Notes: generated by a model not told the origin, from the sequence alone. Positions 43,523 to 52,734 are shown, counted from the first letter of the stretch. The stretch is 64,000 bases of DNA from JAKAUF01 sp050746205 (GCA_050746205.1 JBOGKW010000001.1:1-64000); one strand, 5' to 3'. Made by a program: numbers and translations.

Positions 43523-43958
43523 CGGACCGCCTGGAGTCGGCTGGCCGGCAGCGCTCAGGCGTTTCCAGCCGCCACGGGACACACGTCCCCCACCTCAAAA
43601 TGGCAGCCGAGACGGCTGCCCTACGGGAGCAGCGCGTAGAACAGGCGTCCTCGCCTGTCTGAGTGTAAAACAGGCATTCCGCCCGTCTGCCTCCGATGAG
43701 GCCGTTTCGCCGCGGCCCGATTGCGCCGGGCCGCGCGCCTCGTTCGCCGCCTCCGCTAGGGGGTTTTCGACCGTGTCATCAGGCCTTTCGCGGCGGCGGG
43801 TGAGTGAGAATCGCCGCCTCTCATGAGCGAGAGTTTGCGCCTCTTTTGCCGGGAATGCCCGAGCCGAAACGGGCCAGAGAACGAGTAACTTCCGAACAAC
43901 GCTGCGTTGAGCCGCGCGCCGTTCGCGGCGCGGGCGCTGCCATTCGGAAGGACTCCGC
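43523..43958. other. Gene-free region carrying a modular repeat
   Basis: No gene in 436 bases. The repeat cluster described at 43600-43715 occupies the middle. The right end holds the Shine-Dalgarno sequence GGAAGGA for the lipoprotein gene. Confidence 0.5.
43600..43715 (+). repeat. Dispersed palindromic repeat cluster, copy 1
   Basis: Three modules are shared with the reverse complement of 49620-49735. One is GGCAGCCGAGACGGCTGCC (hairpin, 43602-43620). One is the 18-bp palindrome-like ACAGGCGTCCTCGCCTGT (43640-43657). One is CTCCGATGAGGCCGTTTC (43691-43708). The order differs between copies, so modules appear to be shuffled. A second, degenerate ACAGGC word follows at about 43669. Confidence 0.65.
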
Positions 43959-45413
43959 TTGCATTCTCGTTCTCTCTTTTTGCGCCCCTTGGGGGGCGTC
44001 GCGCTGGGCCTGCTGTGTTTCACCTTTGGATGCGGGGGCGGCGTTGGCGCCGCGGCCAAGACGCGGCCGAGTTCCGGGGTCAGCCTCAGCCTTAGCCCCG
44101 CCACGGTCACGTTGCAACCGGGCGAAAGCAAGTCCTTTACCGCCCAGGTCAGCGGGAGCCAGAACACCGCGCTGGATTGGACCGCAACGGGCGGCACGGT
44201 CAGCGGCAGCGGCACGGCGGGCACCTATACGGCGGGCTCGAACGCTGGCGCCTACGCGGTGATGGTGGCGCTGCCCAGTGGCGCTGGCGGAGCCACCGTT
44301 AGTGCGAAGGCCAGCATCACCATCCAGGCGGCGACGGCGGCGACGGTGACCGTCTCCCCCGCCAGCGCCACGCTGACGCCAGGGCAGACGCAGCAATTCA
44401 GCGCCACGGTCAGTGGCGGCGGCGACAGCACAGTCAGCTGGACCGCGACCGGCGGCAGCATCAGCTCCGCGGGCCTGTTCACGGCCGGCAACAGCGCCGG
44501 CAGCTACACCGTGACGGCCGCCAGCACGGCGGATGGCAGCGCAAAGGGAATGGCGGCGGTGACCATCACGGCGGCGTCCTCCGGCTCCGGTGGCGGCGCT
44601 GGCAGCGGGCAGTTGTTCACCAGTCCGAGTGCTGCTTGGCTGTACAATCCGCCCACCGGCAGCGGCACGGATATCAGCAGCACCACCAGCCAGCTGGGCT
44701 TTTCGCTGAATACCGCGTCCGGCGGTTTCAGCTATCCGGTGCAGTACACCGACGGATCGCACGGGTGCACCACGTTCACCGACACGCTGGAGTACAACTA
44801 CAGTGACAAGATCTGCGTGCCCAACCCGGCCAGCGGCTATGACCCCACCACTGGCGGCTGGGGTGCGAACGACGGCCATTTGATCGTGGTGAACACGGCC
44901 AACCGGACGTACTACGACTTCTGGAAGCTGTACACCGACGGCAACGGGCACCCCACCAGCACCAACGTGGGCAAGATCGCCTCCGGCGACCTGAACACCA
45001 GCAACGGCACGCCCGGCACGACAGCAGCGAACATCACCGGGCTGGCGGGGGACATCCTGCCGGGGGAGCTCGACTGCGCCGACTGCATTCATCACGCGCT
45101 GAACGTGATCGTGCCGGCCTCGATGGACAGCAATCAATTGGGGCATCAGGGCCCGGTCACGGTGGGCGACGGCCAGGTCAGCGGCGCCATTTTCCGCGAG
45201 GGGGCGAAGATCCGCCTCGACCCCAGCGTTGACGTCAACTCTCTGCCCGTGAGCACGGCGGTGAAGGCCATCATGACCGCGCTGCAGAAATACGGTGGCC
45301 TGATCACCGACCAGACCGGCGCGAGTGCCATCTGCGTTTACTCGGCGCTGGATTCCCAGCCGGACATGACCGGGCAGAACCTGATCGTGCAGCACCTGCT
45401 GATCTACTACTAG
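43959..45413 (+). CDS. Lipoprotein with two Ig-like (Big_2-type) domains and an unknown C-terminal domain
   Basis: A 484-residue exported lipoprotein; the signal ends LLCFTFGC. Two Ig-like repeats follow: LSPATVTLQPGESKSFTAQV (about 45-120) and VSPASATLTPGQTQQFSATV (about 130-205), both of the bacterial Big_2 style. After a Gly/Ser linker comes a 270-residue domain that I do not recognise (QLFTSPSAAWLYNPPTGSGT onward). It contains GELDCADCIHHALNVIVPAS with a C-x2-C-x-H-H cluster that might bind metal, and Asp/Asn-rich loops. The start is a TTG at 43959, supported by GGAAGGA upstream. Confidence 0.8.
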   Translation: MHSRSLFLRPLGGVALGLLCFTFGCGGGVGAAAKTRPSSGVSLSLSPATVTLQPGESKSFTAQVSGSQNTALDWTATGGTVSGSGTAGTYTAGSNAGAYAVMVALPSGAGGATVSAKASITIQAATAATVTVSPASATLTPGQTQQFSATVSGGGDSTVSWTATGGSISSAGLFTAGNSAGSYTVTAASTADGSAKGMAAVTITAASSGSGGGAGSGQLFTSPSAAWLYNPPTGSGTDISSTTSQLGFSLNTASGGFSYPVQYTDGSHGCTTFTDTLEYNYSDKICVPNPASGYDPTTGGWGANDGHLIVVNTANRTYYDFWKLYTDGNGHPTSTNVGKIASGDLNTSNGTPGTTAANITGLAGDILPGELDCADCIHHALNVIVPASMDSNQLGHQGPVTVGDGQVSGAIFREGAKIRLDPSVDVNSLPVSTAVKAIMTALQKYGGLITDQTGASAICVYSALDSQPDMTGQNLIVQHLLIYY

Positions 45414-45617
45414 GAGCCGGGCTCAAGGGCGCGCGGCGGCGCCCGCCCCAGACACCGCAAGAACTCCCGGCTCGCACCCGACAAACCCGGGAACAACACC
45501 GACGCCAGCGGGTGCTGGTGTTTCATCGGGGTCGGCACCGGCGAGCCGCCCTCCCCAGTTCCCGGCCCCTGTTTCAAGGGCGACGCTGGGGACGGGGCGT
45601 GCTAGGGTGCTTTCATT

Positions 45618-46316
45618 GTGACTACGCCAAGGGCGCAGACCCGCGCCGATAGAAGCGCCGCCTTCCGGCAGGCTGTCAGGCTCTACAACAGCGGTGAACC
45701 CGCGAATTTCCGGAAGGGCTTCCTGCTCCTCCAGCGGGCCGCCGCGGCGGGGTCCATCGGTGCCCACGAGTGGCTGGGCGCCATGTACGATTACGGCCTT
45801 GGGACCCGTGCGAACCGGCCGAAGGCCTTCCAGCATTACATGATCGCTGCCAAGCGCGGCGATGCTAACGCCGAGTGCCATGTGGGCATTTTCTACGAGA
45901 TGGGACGGGGCGTGAGGCGGAACTACCGTGAGTCCAGGCGATGGCTGGCGCTGGCGGCCAGGCAGGGCGACCGCGAGGCCATGCACGTGCTTGGGCGGCT
46001 ACACCGGTTCGGGCAGGGGGTCCCGCGCAATCTCCAGAGCGGCTACCTGCTGCACCGGCGCGCGGCAAAAATGGGCTGCGCGGAGGCGCAATTTTCGACT
46101 AGAGTGTGCCTGAGCCGCGGCGAGGGCGTACGGGCCAATGCGCGGGCCGCGTTTTATTGGTACTTCCGGGCGGCGCGCCAGGGCCACGCCGACGCGGCGC
46201 ACAACTTGGGCTATTTCTACCGAGAGGGCAAAGGCGTGGCCAAGAATCCGCGCCGCGCCGAGGAGTGGTACGCGCGCGCGCGGCGGTTCGCCGGCGCCGA
46301 GCGTGCGAGGGAGTAG
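45618..46316 (+). CDS. Sel1-repeat (TPR-like) protein
   Basis: A 232-residue protein made of at least five Sel1 repeats of 36 residues, for example AHEWLGAMYDYGLGTRANRP, AECHVGIFYEMGRGVRRNYR, AMHVLGRLHRFGQGVPRNLQ and AAHNLGYFYREGKGVAKNPR. Sel1 proteins act as protein-protein interaction scaffolds. No signal peptide, so cytoplasmic. GTG start at 45618, 9 nt after TAGGGT (45603-45608). A related, shorter Sel1 gene lies 0.5 kb downstream, so the two may come from a local duplication. Confidence 0.87.
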   Translation: MTTPRAQTRADRSAAFRQAVRLYNSGEPANFRKGFLLLQRAAAAGSIGAHEWLGAMYDYGLGTRANRPKAFQHYMIAAKRGDANAECHVGIFYEMGRGVRRNYRESRRWLALAARQGDREAMHVLGRLHRFGQGVPRNLQSGYLLHRRAAKMGCAEAQFSTRVCLSRGEGVRANARAAFYWYFRAARQGHADAAHNLGYFYREGKGVAKNPRRAEEWYARARRFAGAERARE

Positions 46317-46785
46317 CGCTGAAACCGCGCGGGGCTGAGTACGATTTCGGCTTCGAGGGGAGGCGGAGCGATGTCGCGGACGACACACACGTTGGCGCAG
46401 ATGGCCTCGGCCACCGGCCCGGCGCGGCGGTAACATGCATTGCGTGGACAACGCCATACGCCTCGCCGCCACTCGGCGACGATCTGAGTTGCACGGGCGG
46501 CGCCGATCCCTCGCCGCTGCACCTCACCGGCCAGCAGCGCGACAACGAGACCATGGATTCTGAAACCTCCAGGTTGTTCACCTGAGACCGCCAAAAAAGT
46601 TGCGGTCGGCGTGGGCGCTGCGGCCGGAGCAGGTATCCTGATCGAGATACTGAAGGACGCAGGCATCGGCGCGGTGGTCGGGGCGTTGTAAGCCCAACCG
46701 GCCGGGACCGTCGGGCTCCCGAGCCGGCGTCAGCGGAATCTCGTCAGGGATGTGGCCGGAGCAGTGCCATTTCTGGGGGTTTGGG
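46317..46785. other. Gene-poor stretch between the two Sel1 genes, possible decayed gene
   Basis: No intact gene. From 46584 to the TAA at 46691 one frame reads ETAKKVAVGVGAAAGAGILI and so on, a plausible hydrophobic, Gly/Ala-rich protein C-terminus with no start upstream in frame. It may be the tail of a lost membrane protein. Confidence 0.3.
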
Positions 46786-47325
46786 ATGCGGAGGGGCAGG
46801 TTCAAGAATCTGGCGGAAGCGAACGAGGCGAATCTTCTTTACATGCGCGCCGAGGAGGCGTGGCGCGGGAATGACGTGCGTTCGGCCTTCCGACTCTTTC
46901 TGGCTTCCGCGAAGGCCGGCGTGGTGCCCGCTTTCCGGATTGTCGGCCAGTTCTACGCCAGGGGCGAGGGCATTGCAAGGAACGACAGGGCTGCACTCTA
47001 TTGGTATCAACGGGCCGCCGATAACGGCGACGACTCGGCGGCAAATAACACCGGGTGTATCTGGCGGGATCGCGGCAATCTGGCGCGTGCGCTCCGGTGG
47101 TTCGAGCGGGCCGCGAAGCTGGGCGACGCGGACGCTAATTTGGAGATTGCCAAGGTCTACCTCCGCAAAAAGGATCCGGCGCGGGCGTGGCCGTATCTGG
47201 CCAGGGTGCGCAGGTCAGCTTGGGCCACCGAGCAATCGAAGGAGGAGGCGCGGGCCCTGGTAAATGCCATGGCCCAACCGCAGGCCACGCGGCCTCGCGC
47301 ATCTGGGCGGGCGAGGCGTGGCTGA
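46786..47325 (+). CDS. Second, shorter Sel1-repeat protein
   Basis: A 179-residue protein (from the ATG at 46786; an ATG at 46750 would add 12 residues). Sel1 units are visible at AFRLFLASAKAGVVPAFRIV, GQFYARGEGIARNDRAALYW and NNTGCIWRDRGNLARALRWF, then a partly degenerate unit, ANLEIAKVYLRKKDPARAWP. The first repeat is preceded by an N-terminal extension (RFKNLAEANEANLLYMRAEE). No signal peptide. Probably a scaffold protein like its upstream neighbour. Confidence 0.75.
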   Translation: MRRGRFKNLAEANEANLLYMRAEEAWRGNDVRSAFRLFLASAKAGVVPAFRIVGQFYARGEGIARNDRAALYWYQRAADNGDDSAANNTGCIWRDRGNLARALRWFERAAKLGDADANLEIAKVYLRKKDPARAWPYLARVRRSAWATEQSKEEARALVNAMAQPQATRPRASGRARRG

Positions 47326-47418
47326 CCCTCCCCCGCCACGGCCAGAGCCGCCAGAGACCGGCTGGCGCCGTCCCGCGGGCATGCGGCAACCCTCGTGCAG
47401 CGAAACCAGTGACCTGTA

Positions 47419-47448
47419 GTGGCGGGCGCGGGAGGCTCGAACCCCAGG
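47419..47448 (-). other. tRNA T-arm/acceptor-like remnant
   Basis: Read on the minus strand, TGGGG-TTCGAGC-CTCCC forms a near-perfect T arm, followed by GCGCCCG and CCA. No tRNA body lies upstream; the STAS gene begins there. It resembles the 3' tRNA piece left at integration sites, but could be chance. Confidence 0.25.
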
Positions 47449-47480
47449 CTTCTACTGTGTCAAGGCGGCCGGCTCGGCGG

Positions 47481-47825
47481 TTAGGCGAAGCTCTTGATGG
47501 CTTCGGCTTCGCTGGAGTACACGTCGAAGACGGTCAGCAGCTTGGTGATCTGGAGCAGCTCGTGAAAGCGCTTGGTGATGTTGGCCAGGCGGATCTTGGC
47601 ACCCTGCGCCTGCGCGGTGCTGTGCAAGCCGACCAGCGCGCCCAGGCCGCTGCTGTCGATAAAGTCCACCGACGCGAGGTTGAGGACGATTTTTTTGGCG
47701 CCGGAGGCCAGCAGTTCCTTCATGCGCTCGCGCAGGATGTTGGTTTCCTCGCCCAGGACGATGCGCCCGGCTGCTTCGACGACGGTGATGCCTTGTTCGT
47801 CGCGTTTGGTCAACTTTAGAGCCAC
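47481..47825 (-). CDS. STAS-domain anti-sigma factor antagonist
   Basis: A 114-residue SpoIIAA/RsbV-like STAS protein. LKLTKRDEQGITVVEAAGRI and SVDFIDSSGLGALVGL hold the fold and the phosphorylatable Ser (D-S-S-G-L-G). Such proteins bind an anti-sigma kinase in a partner-switching cascade; no kinase or phosphatase gene is adjacent. GTG start at 47825 with GGGAGAA upstream. Confidence 0.9.
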   Translation of the reverse strand: MALKLTKRDEQGITVVEAAGRIVLGEETNILRERMKELLASGAKKIVLNLASVDFIDSSGLGALVGLHSTAQAQGAKIRLANITKRFHELLQITKLLTVFDVYSSEAEAIKSFA

Positions 47826-47937
47826 AGATTTCTCCCTTCCGTCTAAGCCGGACGGCCAGCGGGGTCAAACTCTGGAATTGTAATGGCTCCGGGGGCCATT
47901 TGCAACCTGACGGCAGGCGGGGGTACGATTGCGCCCA

Positions 47938-48711
47938 ATGACCGCCGGTTTGCTCCTGGTGCTGATGCTGGCGCCCCTGCCGAGGGCCGCCGCACCCAAC
48001 CAGCGGGCGGCGTTTTTGATCGCCGTGCGCCAGGCGTGGGTGGGGCGGCTGATGTTGCTGCGGGGATTCCCCGGGCAGAACCGCCTGAGCTACGGACCCA
48101 GCGGGCGGCCGCTCACGGCGGAGGGCAGCGGACCCTGGACGCTGGCGGAGGTTCGGGTTGGGGCGGTGGGGTGGCAGGGGGCTGACCTGTTGGCGACGGG
48201 CGAGCGCGACGGCCTGTTGGCGCGTGAGCACGCGTTCGTCCCGGTGAACTTGGGCGAGCCGGTCGAGTTGGTCATCCAGCTCGGGGCGGATGCACTCGAT
48301 GTGGCCACGGTGAAGGAACTGACGGGTGAGATCTTCGTGGGAATGGAGGAGCTGCCGAAGGTGGTGCCCGTCTACTGGCGGCAGTTTGCCCACGGGACGG
48401 TACCGCCGCCGCCCGGGCCAGTGAGCAGTTTGCGCGGAGCGGGGATTGAGCCGCCGGCGGCCCTGGCGACGCCGAAGCCGGCGTATCCGCCGGCGGCCAA
48501 GCGCGCGCGGCTGACCGGTAAGGTTGTACTCTCGATCTTCGTTGGGCCGGACGGACGGGCGCACGGCATCCAGATCGTGCAGGCGCTGGGGCTAGGGCTC
48601 GATGACGCCGCCGTGCAGGCGGTAAGGCGCTGGCGCTTCCAGCCCGCGACGGTGGCGGGCCAGGCGGTTTGGGTGCGGGCGAATATTCGGGTCAACTTCC
48701 GCCTCTATTAG
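47938..48711 (+). CDS. TonB-family C-terminal domain protein
   Basis: A 257-residue exported protein. The signal segment MTAGLLLVLMLAPLPRAAA is followed by about 140 residues of unknown fold and a C-terminal TonB domain: PAYPPAAKRARLTGKVVLSI, FVGPDGRAHGIQIVQALGLG and LDDAAVQAVRRWRFQPATVA, ending VRVNFRLY-like (ANIRVNFRLY). With no N-terminal membrane anchor or Pro-rich spacer it is not a classical TonB and more likely a periplasmic protein using the TonB fold. ATG at 47938, 8 nt after TACGAT (47924-47929), with TTGCAA at 47900-47905 as -35. Confidence 0.85.
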   Translation: MTAGLLLVLMLAPLPRAAAPNQRAAFLIAVRQAWVGRLMLLRGFPGQNRLSYGPSGRPLTAEGSGPWTLAEVRVGAVGWQGADLLATGERDGLLAREHAFVPVNLGEPVELVIQLGADALDVATVKELTGEIFVGMEELPKVVPVYWRQFAHGTVPPPPGPVSSLRGAGIEPPAALATPKPAYPPAAKRARLTGKVVLSIFVGPDGRAHGIQIVQALGLGLDDAAVQAVRRWRFQPATVAGQAVWVRANIRVNFRLY

Positions 48712-48743
48712 CGGGGGAGGATTCGTCGTACTCTGGCCTATCC

Positions 48744-49580
48744 ATGGCAAGCGAAGTGGCAAGCGAAGCCGAGTTGCGGGAACAGATTCTGGCCATTGGC
48801 CGGATGCTGCATCAGCGGGAATACGTCGCCGCCAGCGACGGCAACATCTCCGTGCGGATGGCGGACGGGCGCATTCTGGCCACGCCGACCTCGATGAGCA
48901 AGGGGTTCATGAGCGCCGAGGATCTGGTTATCACGGACGCCGAGGGGCGGAAGCTGGAGGGTCGGCGCAATGCCTCCAGCGAACTGGCCATGCATCTGCT
49001 GATCTACCGGTTGCGGCCGGAGATAGGTGGCGTGGTGCACGCCCATCCCCCGGCGGCGACGGGATACGCGGCGGCGGGCCTGCCGCTGAACCAGGCGCTG
49101 ATCAGCGAGGTGGTGCTGGCGCTGGGGTGCGTTCCACTTGCCGCGTATGGAACGCCGGGGACGCCGGAGTTGGGGGATGCGCTGCGGCCGCTGGTGCCGC
49201 ATTACGATGCCCTGCTGATGGCCAACCATGGCGTAGTGACGTATGCCGAGGACGGGCTGCGGGCCTATTTCAAGATGGAGACGGTGGAGCATTTCGCCCG
49301 CATCTCGCTGGTGGCGCAGCTGCTGGGGAAGCAGGTGCTGCTGGGCAGCCGGGAAGTGGAGAAGCTGATGTCGGCGCGGCGGAAGTATGAGGGCATCAGC
49401 ACCGCCGCCGAACCGGCGCCGGGGTGTCCGGTCACCGCTGACGGGCCGCAGCGCGACTCCGCCCCGGCCTGCGCCCGCCCGGGCGAAGGCGGCGCGGCGG
49501 CGGAGCGGTTCCTGGTGACGCGGGAGGAGCTGACCCGATTGGTGGAACAAGCGGCGCGGAGCGGCAAGCGCCGCTGGTGA
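48744..49580 (+). CDS. Class II aldolase/adducin family protein
   Basis: A 278-residue zinc aldolase of the L-fuculose/L-ribulose phosphate group. REYVAASDGNISVRMADGRI, then TPTSMSKGFMSAEDLV, RNASSELAMHLLIYRLRPEI with the catalytic Glu, VVHAHPPAATGYA (two Zn His) and LLMANHGVVTYAEDG (third His) are all present. A C-terminal extension of about 55 residues is Pro/Ala/Cys-rich, then ends in a short helix (LTRLVEQAARSGKRRW). The ATG at 48744 lies 9 nt after TACTCT (48729-48734). Substrate unknown; sugar phosphate or related. Confidence 0.9.
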   Translation: MASEVASEAELREQILAIGRMLHQREYVAASDGNISVRMADGRILATPTSMSKGFMSAEDLVITDAEGRKLEGRRNASSELAMHLLIYRLRPEIGGVVHAHPPAATGYAAAGLPLNQALISEVVLALGCVPLAAYGTPGTPELGDALRPLVPHYDALLMANHGVVTYAEDGLRAYFKMETVEHFARISLVAQLLGKQVLLGSREVEKLMSARRKYEGISTAAEPAPGCPVTADGPQRDSAPACARPGEGGAAAERFLVTREELTRLVEQAARSGKRRW

Positions 49581-49593
49581 GCGCGTCGCCGCC

Positions 49594-49735
49594 CCGGAAG
49601 GCGACGGTACGCAAGGGCGGCAGGTGTTCTTGCTGCCGTAAGGCAGCCGTCTCGGTCGCCGGCAGGGAAACGGCTTCGTCGGAGATAGACAGGCGAGGAC
49701 GCCTGTCCTACGGCAGACAGGGCCGGCGGAGCCCG
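49594..49735 (-). repeat. Dispersed palindromic repeat cluster, copy 2
   Basis: The reverse-orientation partner of 43600-43715. ACAGGCGAGGACGCCTGT (49689-49706) is the exact reverse complement of the 18-mer at 43640-43657. GGCAGCCGTCTCGG (49642-49655) matches the reverse complement of the left module, and AAACGGCTTCGTCGGAG (49668-49684) the third. It also shares GGCGACGGTACGC with 12801-12813. It lies between the convergent aldolase and propeller genes. Confidence 0.65.
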
Positions 49736-49743
49736 CGCTCGCT

Positions 49744-52734
49744 CTACTTGACCACCAGCGTCAGCGGCAGCGAGTGCACCAGCGCGCCGGCGGTGGCGGT
49801 AATGGTGAGCGTGGTGGTTCCGGGCGGGGTGCTGGGCAGCGCCGGGGGATCGGCGGGGCGGCCGCCGCAAGCTGCTAGGGCCAAGGCCAGCGCCGCCAGC
49901 GCCAGCGCCCCGCCAAGGCGAGTGGCCCAGCGGCGCCGGCGGCTGATGGCGGCCAAGCCCAGCGAGAGCAGGCACGCGCACAACAGCCAAAGCAGGGACC
50001 GGGGCGGCTCACCCGATGGCCCCGGCGGCAGCGCGGCAGTGAGCCCAGGCGGGGTGGTCATGACCGAGACGGTGGTGGTTTGGCTGGCGCCGTTGAGGGT
50101 GACCGTGGGCGGGGAGATGACGCAGGTGGCGGCTTTGGGGGCACCGCCGCAGCTGAGCCCGATGCTGCCGGTCCAGCCGTTGCTCGGAGCCAAATTGAGG
50201 GCATAACTGGCGGTTTGGCCCGGGCTGACGCTGGCCGTCGGGCTGGCGGCGGCAAGGGAGAAGTCCGCGATGGCGATGGTGAGCGCGAGGGAATGGCTGT
50301 CGCCGCCGCTGCCGGCGAGGACGGTGATGGGCGCCTGACTGGCAGAAATCTGCGCGATGCCGCTGACGGTGAGCGTGGTATCGCCGCCGGCGCTGACCGA
50401 GGCGGGAGCGAAACCGCAGGCGAGCGGTGGCGCGGCCTGACAAGTAAAATTGATGGTCCCGCTGAAGCCGGCGATGCCGGCAGTGGCCAACTGGAACTGC
50501 GACGCATTCGCGCCGCGGGTGACGGTCGTTTGGGGATGGGCCGCAAGGACGGAGAAATCCCAGGCGGTGGCGGTGAGGGTGGCCGAAGCGGTGGCGCCGT
50601 CGCTGGCGCTGCCGGTCACCGTGGCGGCGGTGACGGTTCCCGCCGGCAGGCTCGAGAGCGTGGCGGTGGCGGTCTGTCCCGGGGTGACGCTGGCGGGGCT
50701 CAGTTGGCAATTGGCCCCGCCGGGCGGCTGGCAGCTCAAGCTAATCAGACCGCTGAACCCGCCTTGCGCCGCCGCCGCGAGCGGAAACGCCGCGGATTGG
50801 CCGGCCATGACCGAGAGCGAGCCGGGCGTTGCCGCCAGGGTGAACCCCTGCGCGGTGATGGTCACGGTCGCGGTTTGGGTCACCGGGCCCTGCTGCGCGG
50901 CGATGACGATGGTGTTGGCGCCGGCGGCCAGCGCCGCAGCGGCCACGGTGAGCGTAGCCGCGCCGCCGGGCGAGACCGAGGCCGGGGCGAACGAGCAGCC
51001 GGCGGCGGGAGCGCTGCAGGACAAGGCGATGGGGCCGGCCACACCGGTGGTGGCGACCTGGATGGTCGCGGGTTGGCCGAGGGCAACATCGCTATTCTGA
51101 GCGGAGGCGGTGACGGTGAACTGGCCGGGCAACAGGCCGTAGATGTCTAATTCTCCGCCGGCGGGCACGAACACTTCCCCGTCGGCGATGGCGGGAGCCA
51201 CGAACTTCACCGCCGGCCCGGCCTGATCGCGGGCGCTATCCTGAGTGCTGTTATAGAGTTCCTGCAGGCTGCCGGCATCATAGGCGTGCAGCACCTCCGG
51301 TCCGCCGCTGGCCCAGGCTTGGGCTTCAATGAGCCACACGATGCCGTCGCTATTGCCGTTGGCGGAGATCATCGGCACGCCAGCGGGAAAGTCGAACCAG
51401 GTGCTGGAGGTGGCGACGGGGGCGGCGCTCAACAGATCGTCGTTGACGGCAAAGGCCTGCAGCGGACCGCCGAGACCACTGTCGCCACCGGTGCCGACCT
51501 GATACCATTCGCCGTTCCAATAGGCGGGCGTGCCGAAGACTCCGGCGCTGGCGCCGGCTTCCTCTTCCGGGATCTGGGTGTCCGGCCCGGGGCCCTCAAC
51601 GTAGCCGCCGAGGTCATTGGGGTTAAGGACATAGAGATCGCCCGCTTTGTTGCCGGCGACCGCCACGCCGGCGGGCTGGCTGGAGGAGGGGGGCAACAGG
51701 ACCACGCCTTGGGAAGAAAGGTCGGCGTTGGTGGCGGAGAGTTGGTTGACATCCCAGGGCGCGAAGTAATCGCTGGCAACGAGTTGGCCGTCGCTGTTCG
51801 CCAGCCGGATGATGCTTTCGCCCAGGTCACCGGTGCTGGGAGAGAAGCCGAGATTGCCGCTGGCGACATAGACATTGCCGCTGGCGTCGGCGGCCGGCGC
51901 GCCGCCCCACAGGCCGCCGCCTTCGCCGTTGGGCGTGGCGACATAGGTGGCCGCCGGCTGCAAGGTGGCGGCGTTGAAGGCCATCAGCCAGCCGTGATAC
52001 GGCTGATAGTCGCAGTGCGAGCCCCAGGCCACGTAGACCAAGCCTTGGGAAAGGAGCAGGCCGGGGCGCTGCAGTGCGGTCAGGGGATTGAAGCTCAGTT
52101 GGCCATTGGCGGAGCCCACACCGGTGCCGGGGACGGTGGCGGAGATGACCGCCGGGCCGCCGAACTTCTCCGCGCCCGTGGCCACGGCCAGAGCGTGCAG
52201 GCGCTGCACGGGCTGGCCGTTCTCCATGGTCGCGGCGACCACGTAGAGGGTGCCGGTGGAGGTGTCAATGACCGGCGTGCCGGTGATGCCGATCAGCGGC
52301 TGGAGGTCTTGGCAATGGGCTTCGTTGGAGGTCTGGGTCAAAATGCCCTGGCTGGGGTCGGTGAAATGGTCCACCCACACAGGCGTGGCCCCTTGGCCGT
52401 TGCTGGCCCCTTGCGCGTCGAAGGCGTAGACGCTGTCGTTTTCCGTGACCACGAAGACCAAGTTGCGGGTTTGCCCGGCGGGCAACGTCACATTGGGCAG
52501 ATAGAGCGGCTGGGCATAGATGTCCGCATCCACCGGCGCGCGGAGCAACAGGCCAAACTGCTGGCTGTTGACATTGGCCGGCGTCAGCTGCGTTTCCGCG
52601 GTGTTGGCGCCGGTGCGGGCGTTGTTGTTGTGGTAGGTCCAGACGGTGGTCTGCGCCGACAGGGCAAGGGCGAGGAGCAGGACCGCCGGCAGGCTGCGGA
52701 GGACGGCGGTGAGAGCACGGCAACACAAGCGCAT
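49744..52734 (-). CDS. Giant exported protein: PQQ-like beta-propeller plus Ig-like repeats
   Basis: A 996-residue exported protein. The signal (LRSLPAVLLLALALSAQ) precedes a propeller-like region of about 480 residues with repeats such as FVVTENDSVYAFDAQGASN, GTPVIDTSTGTLYVVAATME and PAADASGNVYVASGNLGFSP. Then come about four Ig-like repeats of roughly 80-90 residues sharing GPIALSCSAPAAGCSFAPAS and GFSGLISLSCQPPGGANCQL, typical of Acidobacteriota surface proteins. The C-terminus has hydrophobic segments (SLLWLLCACLLSLGLAAI, GALALAALALALAACGG) and a last beta stretch. The ATG at 52734 is preferred; earlier codons in frame are not signal-like. No enzyme motif is visible; adhesion or a surface role is inferred. 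Confidence 0.85.
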   Translation of the reverse strand: MRLCCRALTAVLRSLPAVLLLALALSAQTTVWTYHNNNARTGANTAETQLTPANVNSQQFGLLLRAPVDADIYAQPLYLPNVTLPAGQTRNLVFVVTENDSVYAFDAQGASNGQGATPVWVDHFTDPSQGILTQTSNEAHCQDLQPLIGITGTPVIDTSTGTLYVVAATMENGQPVQRLHALAVATGAEKFGGPAVISATVPGTGVGSANGQLSFNPLTALQRPGLLLSQGLVYVAWGSHCDYQPYHGWLMAFNAATLQPAATYVATPNGEGGGLWGGAPAADASGNVYVASGNLGFSPSTGDLGESIIRLANSDGQLVASDYFAPWDVNQLSATNADLSSQGVVLLPPSSSQPAGVAVAGNKAGDLYVLNPNDLGGYVEGPGPDTQIPEEEAGASAGVFGTPAYWNGEWYQVGTGGDSGLGGPLQAFAVNDDLLSAAPVATSSTWFDFPAGVPMISANGNSDGIVWLIEAQAWASGGPEVLHAYDAGSLQELYNSTQDSARDQAGPAVKFVAPAIADGEVFVPAGGELDIYGLLPGQFTVTASAQNSDVALGQPATIQVATTGVAGPIALSCSAPAAGCSFAPASVSPGGAATLTVAAAALAAGANTIVIAAQQGPVTQTATVTITAQGFTLAATPGSLSVMAGQSAAFPLAAAAQGGFSGLISLSCQPPGGANCQLSPASVTPGQTATATLSSLPAGTVTAATVTGSASDGATASATLTATAWDFSVLAAHPQTTVTRGANASQFQLATAGIAGFSGTINFTCQAAPPLACGFAPASVSAGGDTTLTVSGIAQISASQAPITVLAGSGGDSHSLALTIAIADFSLAAASPTASVSPGQTASYALNLAPSNGWTGSIGLSCGGAPKAATCVISPPTVTLNGASQTTTVSVMTTPPGLTAALPPGPSGEPPRSLLWLLCACLLSLGLAAISRRRRWATRLGGALALAALALALAACGGRPADPPALPSTPPGTTTLTITATAGALVHSLPLTLVVK

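Noticed and set aside
49594..49735. CRISPR array from the repeated words
   Set aside because: Repeats are not regularly spaced, there are no spacers of even length and no cas genes.
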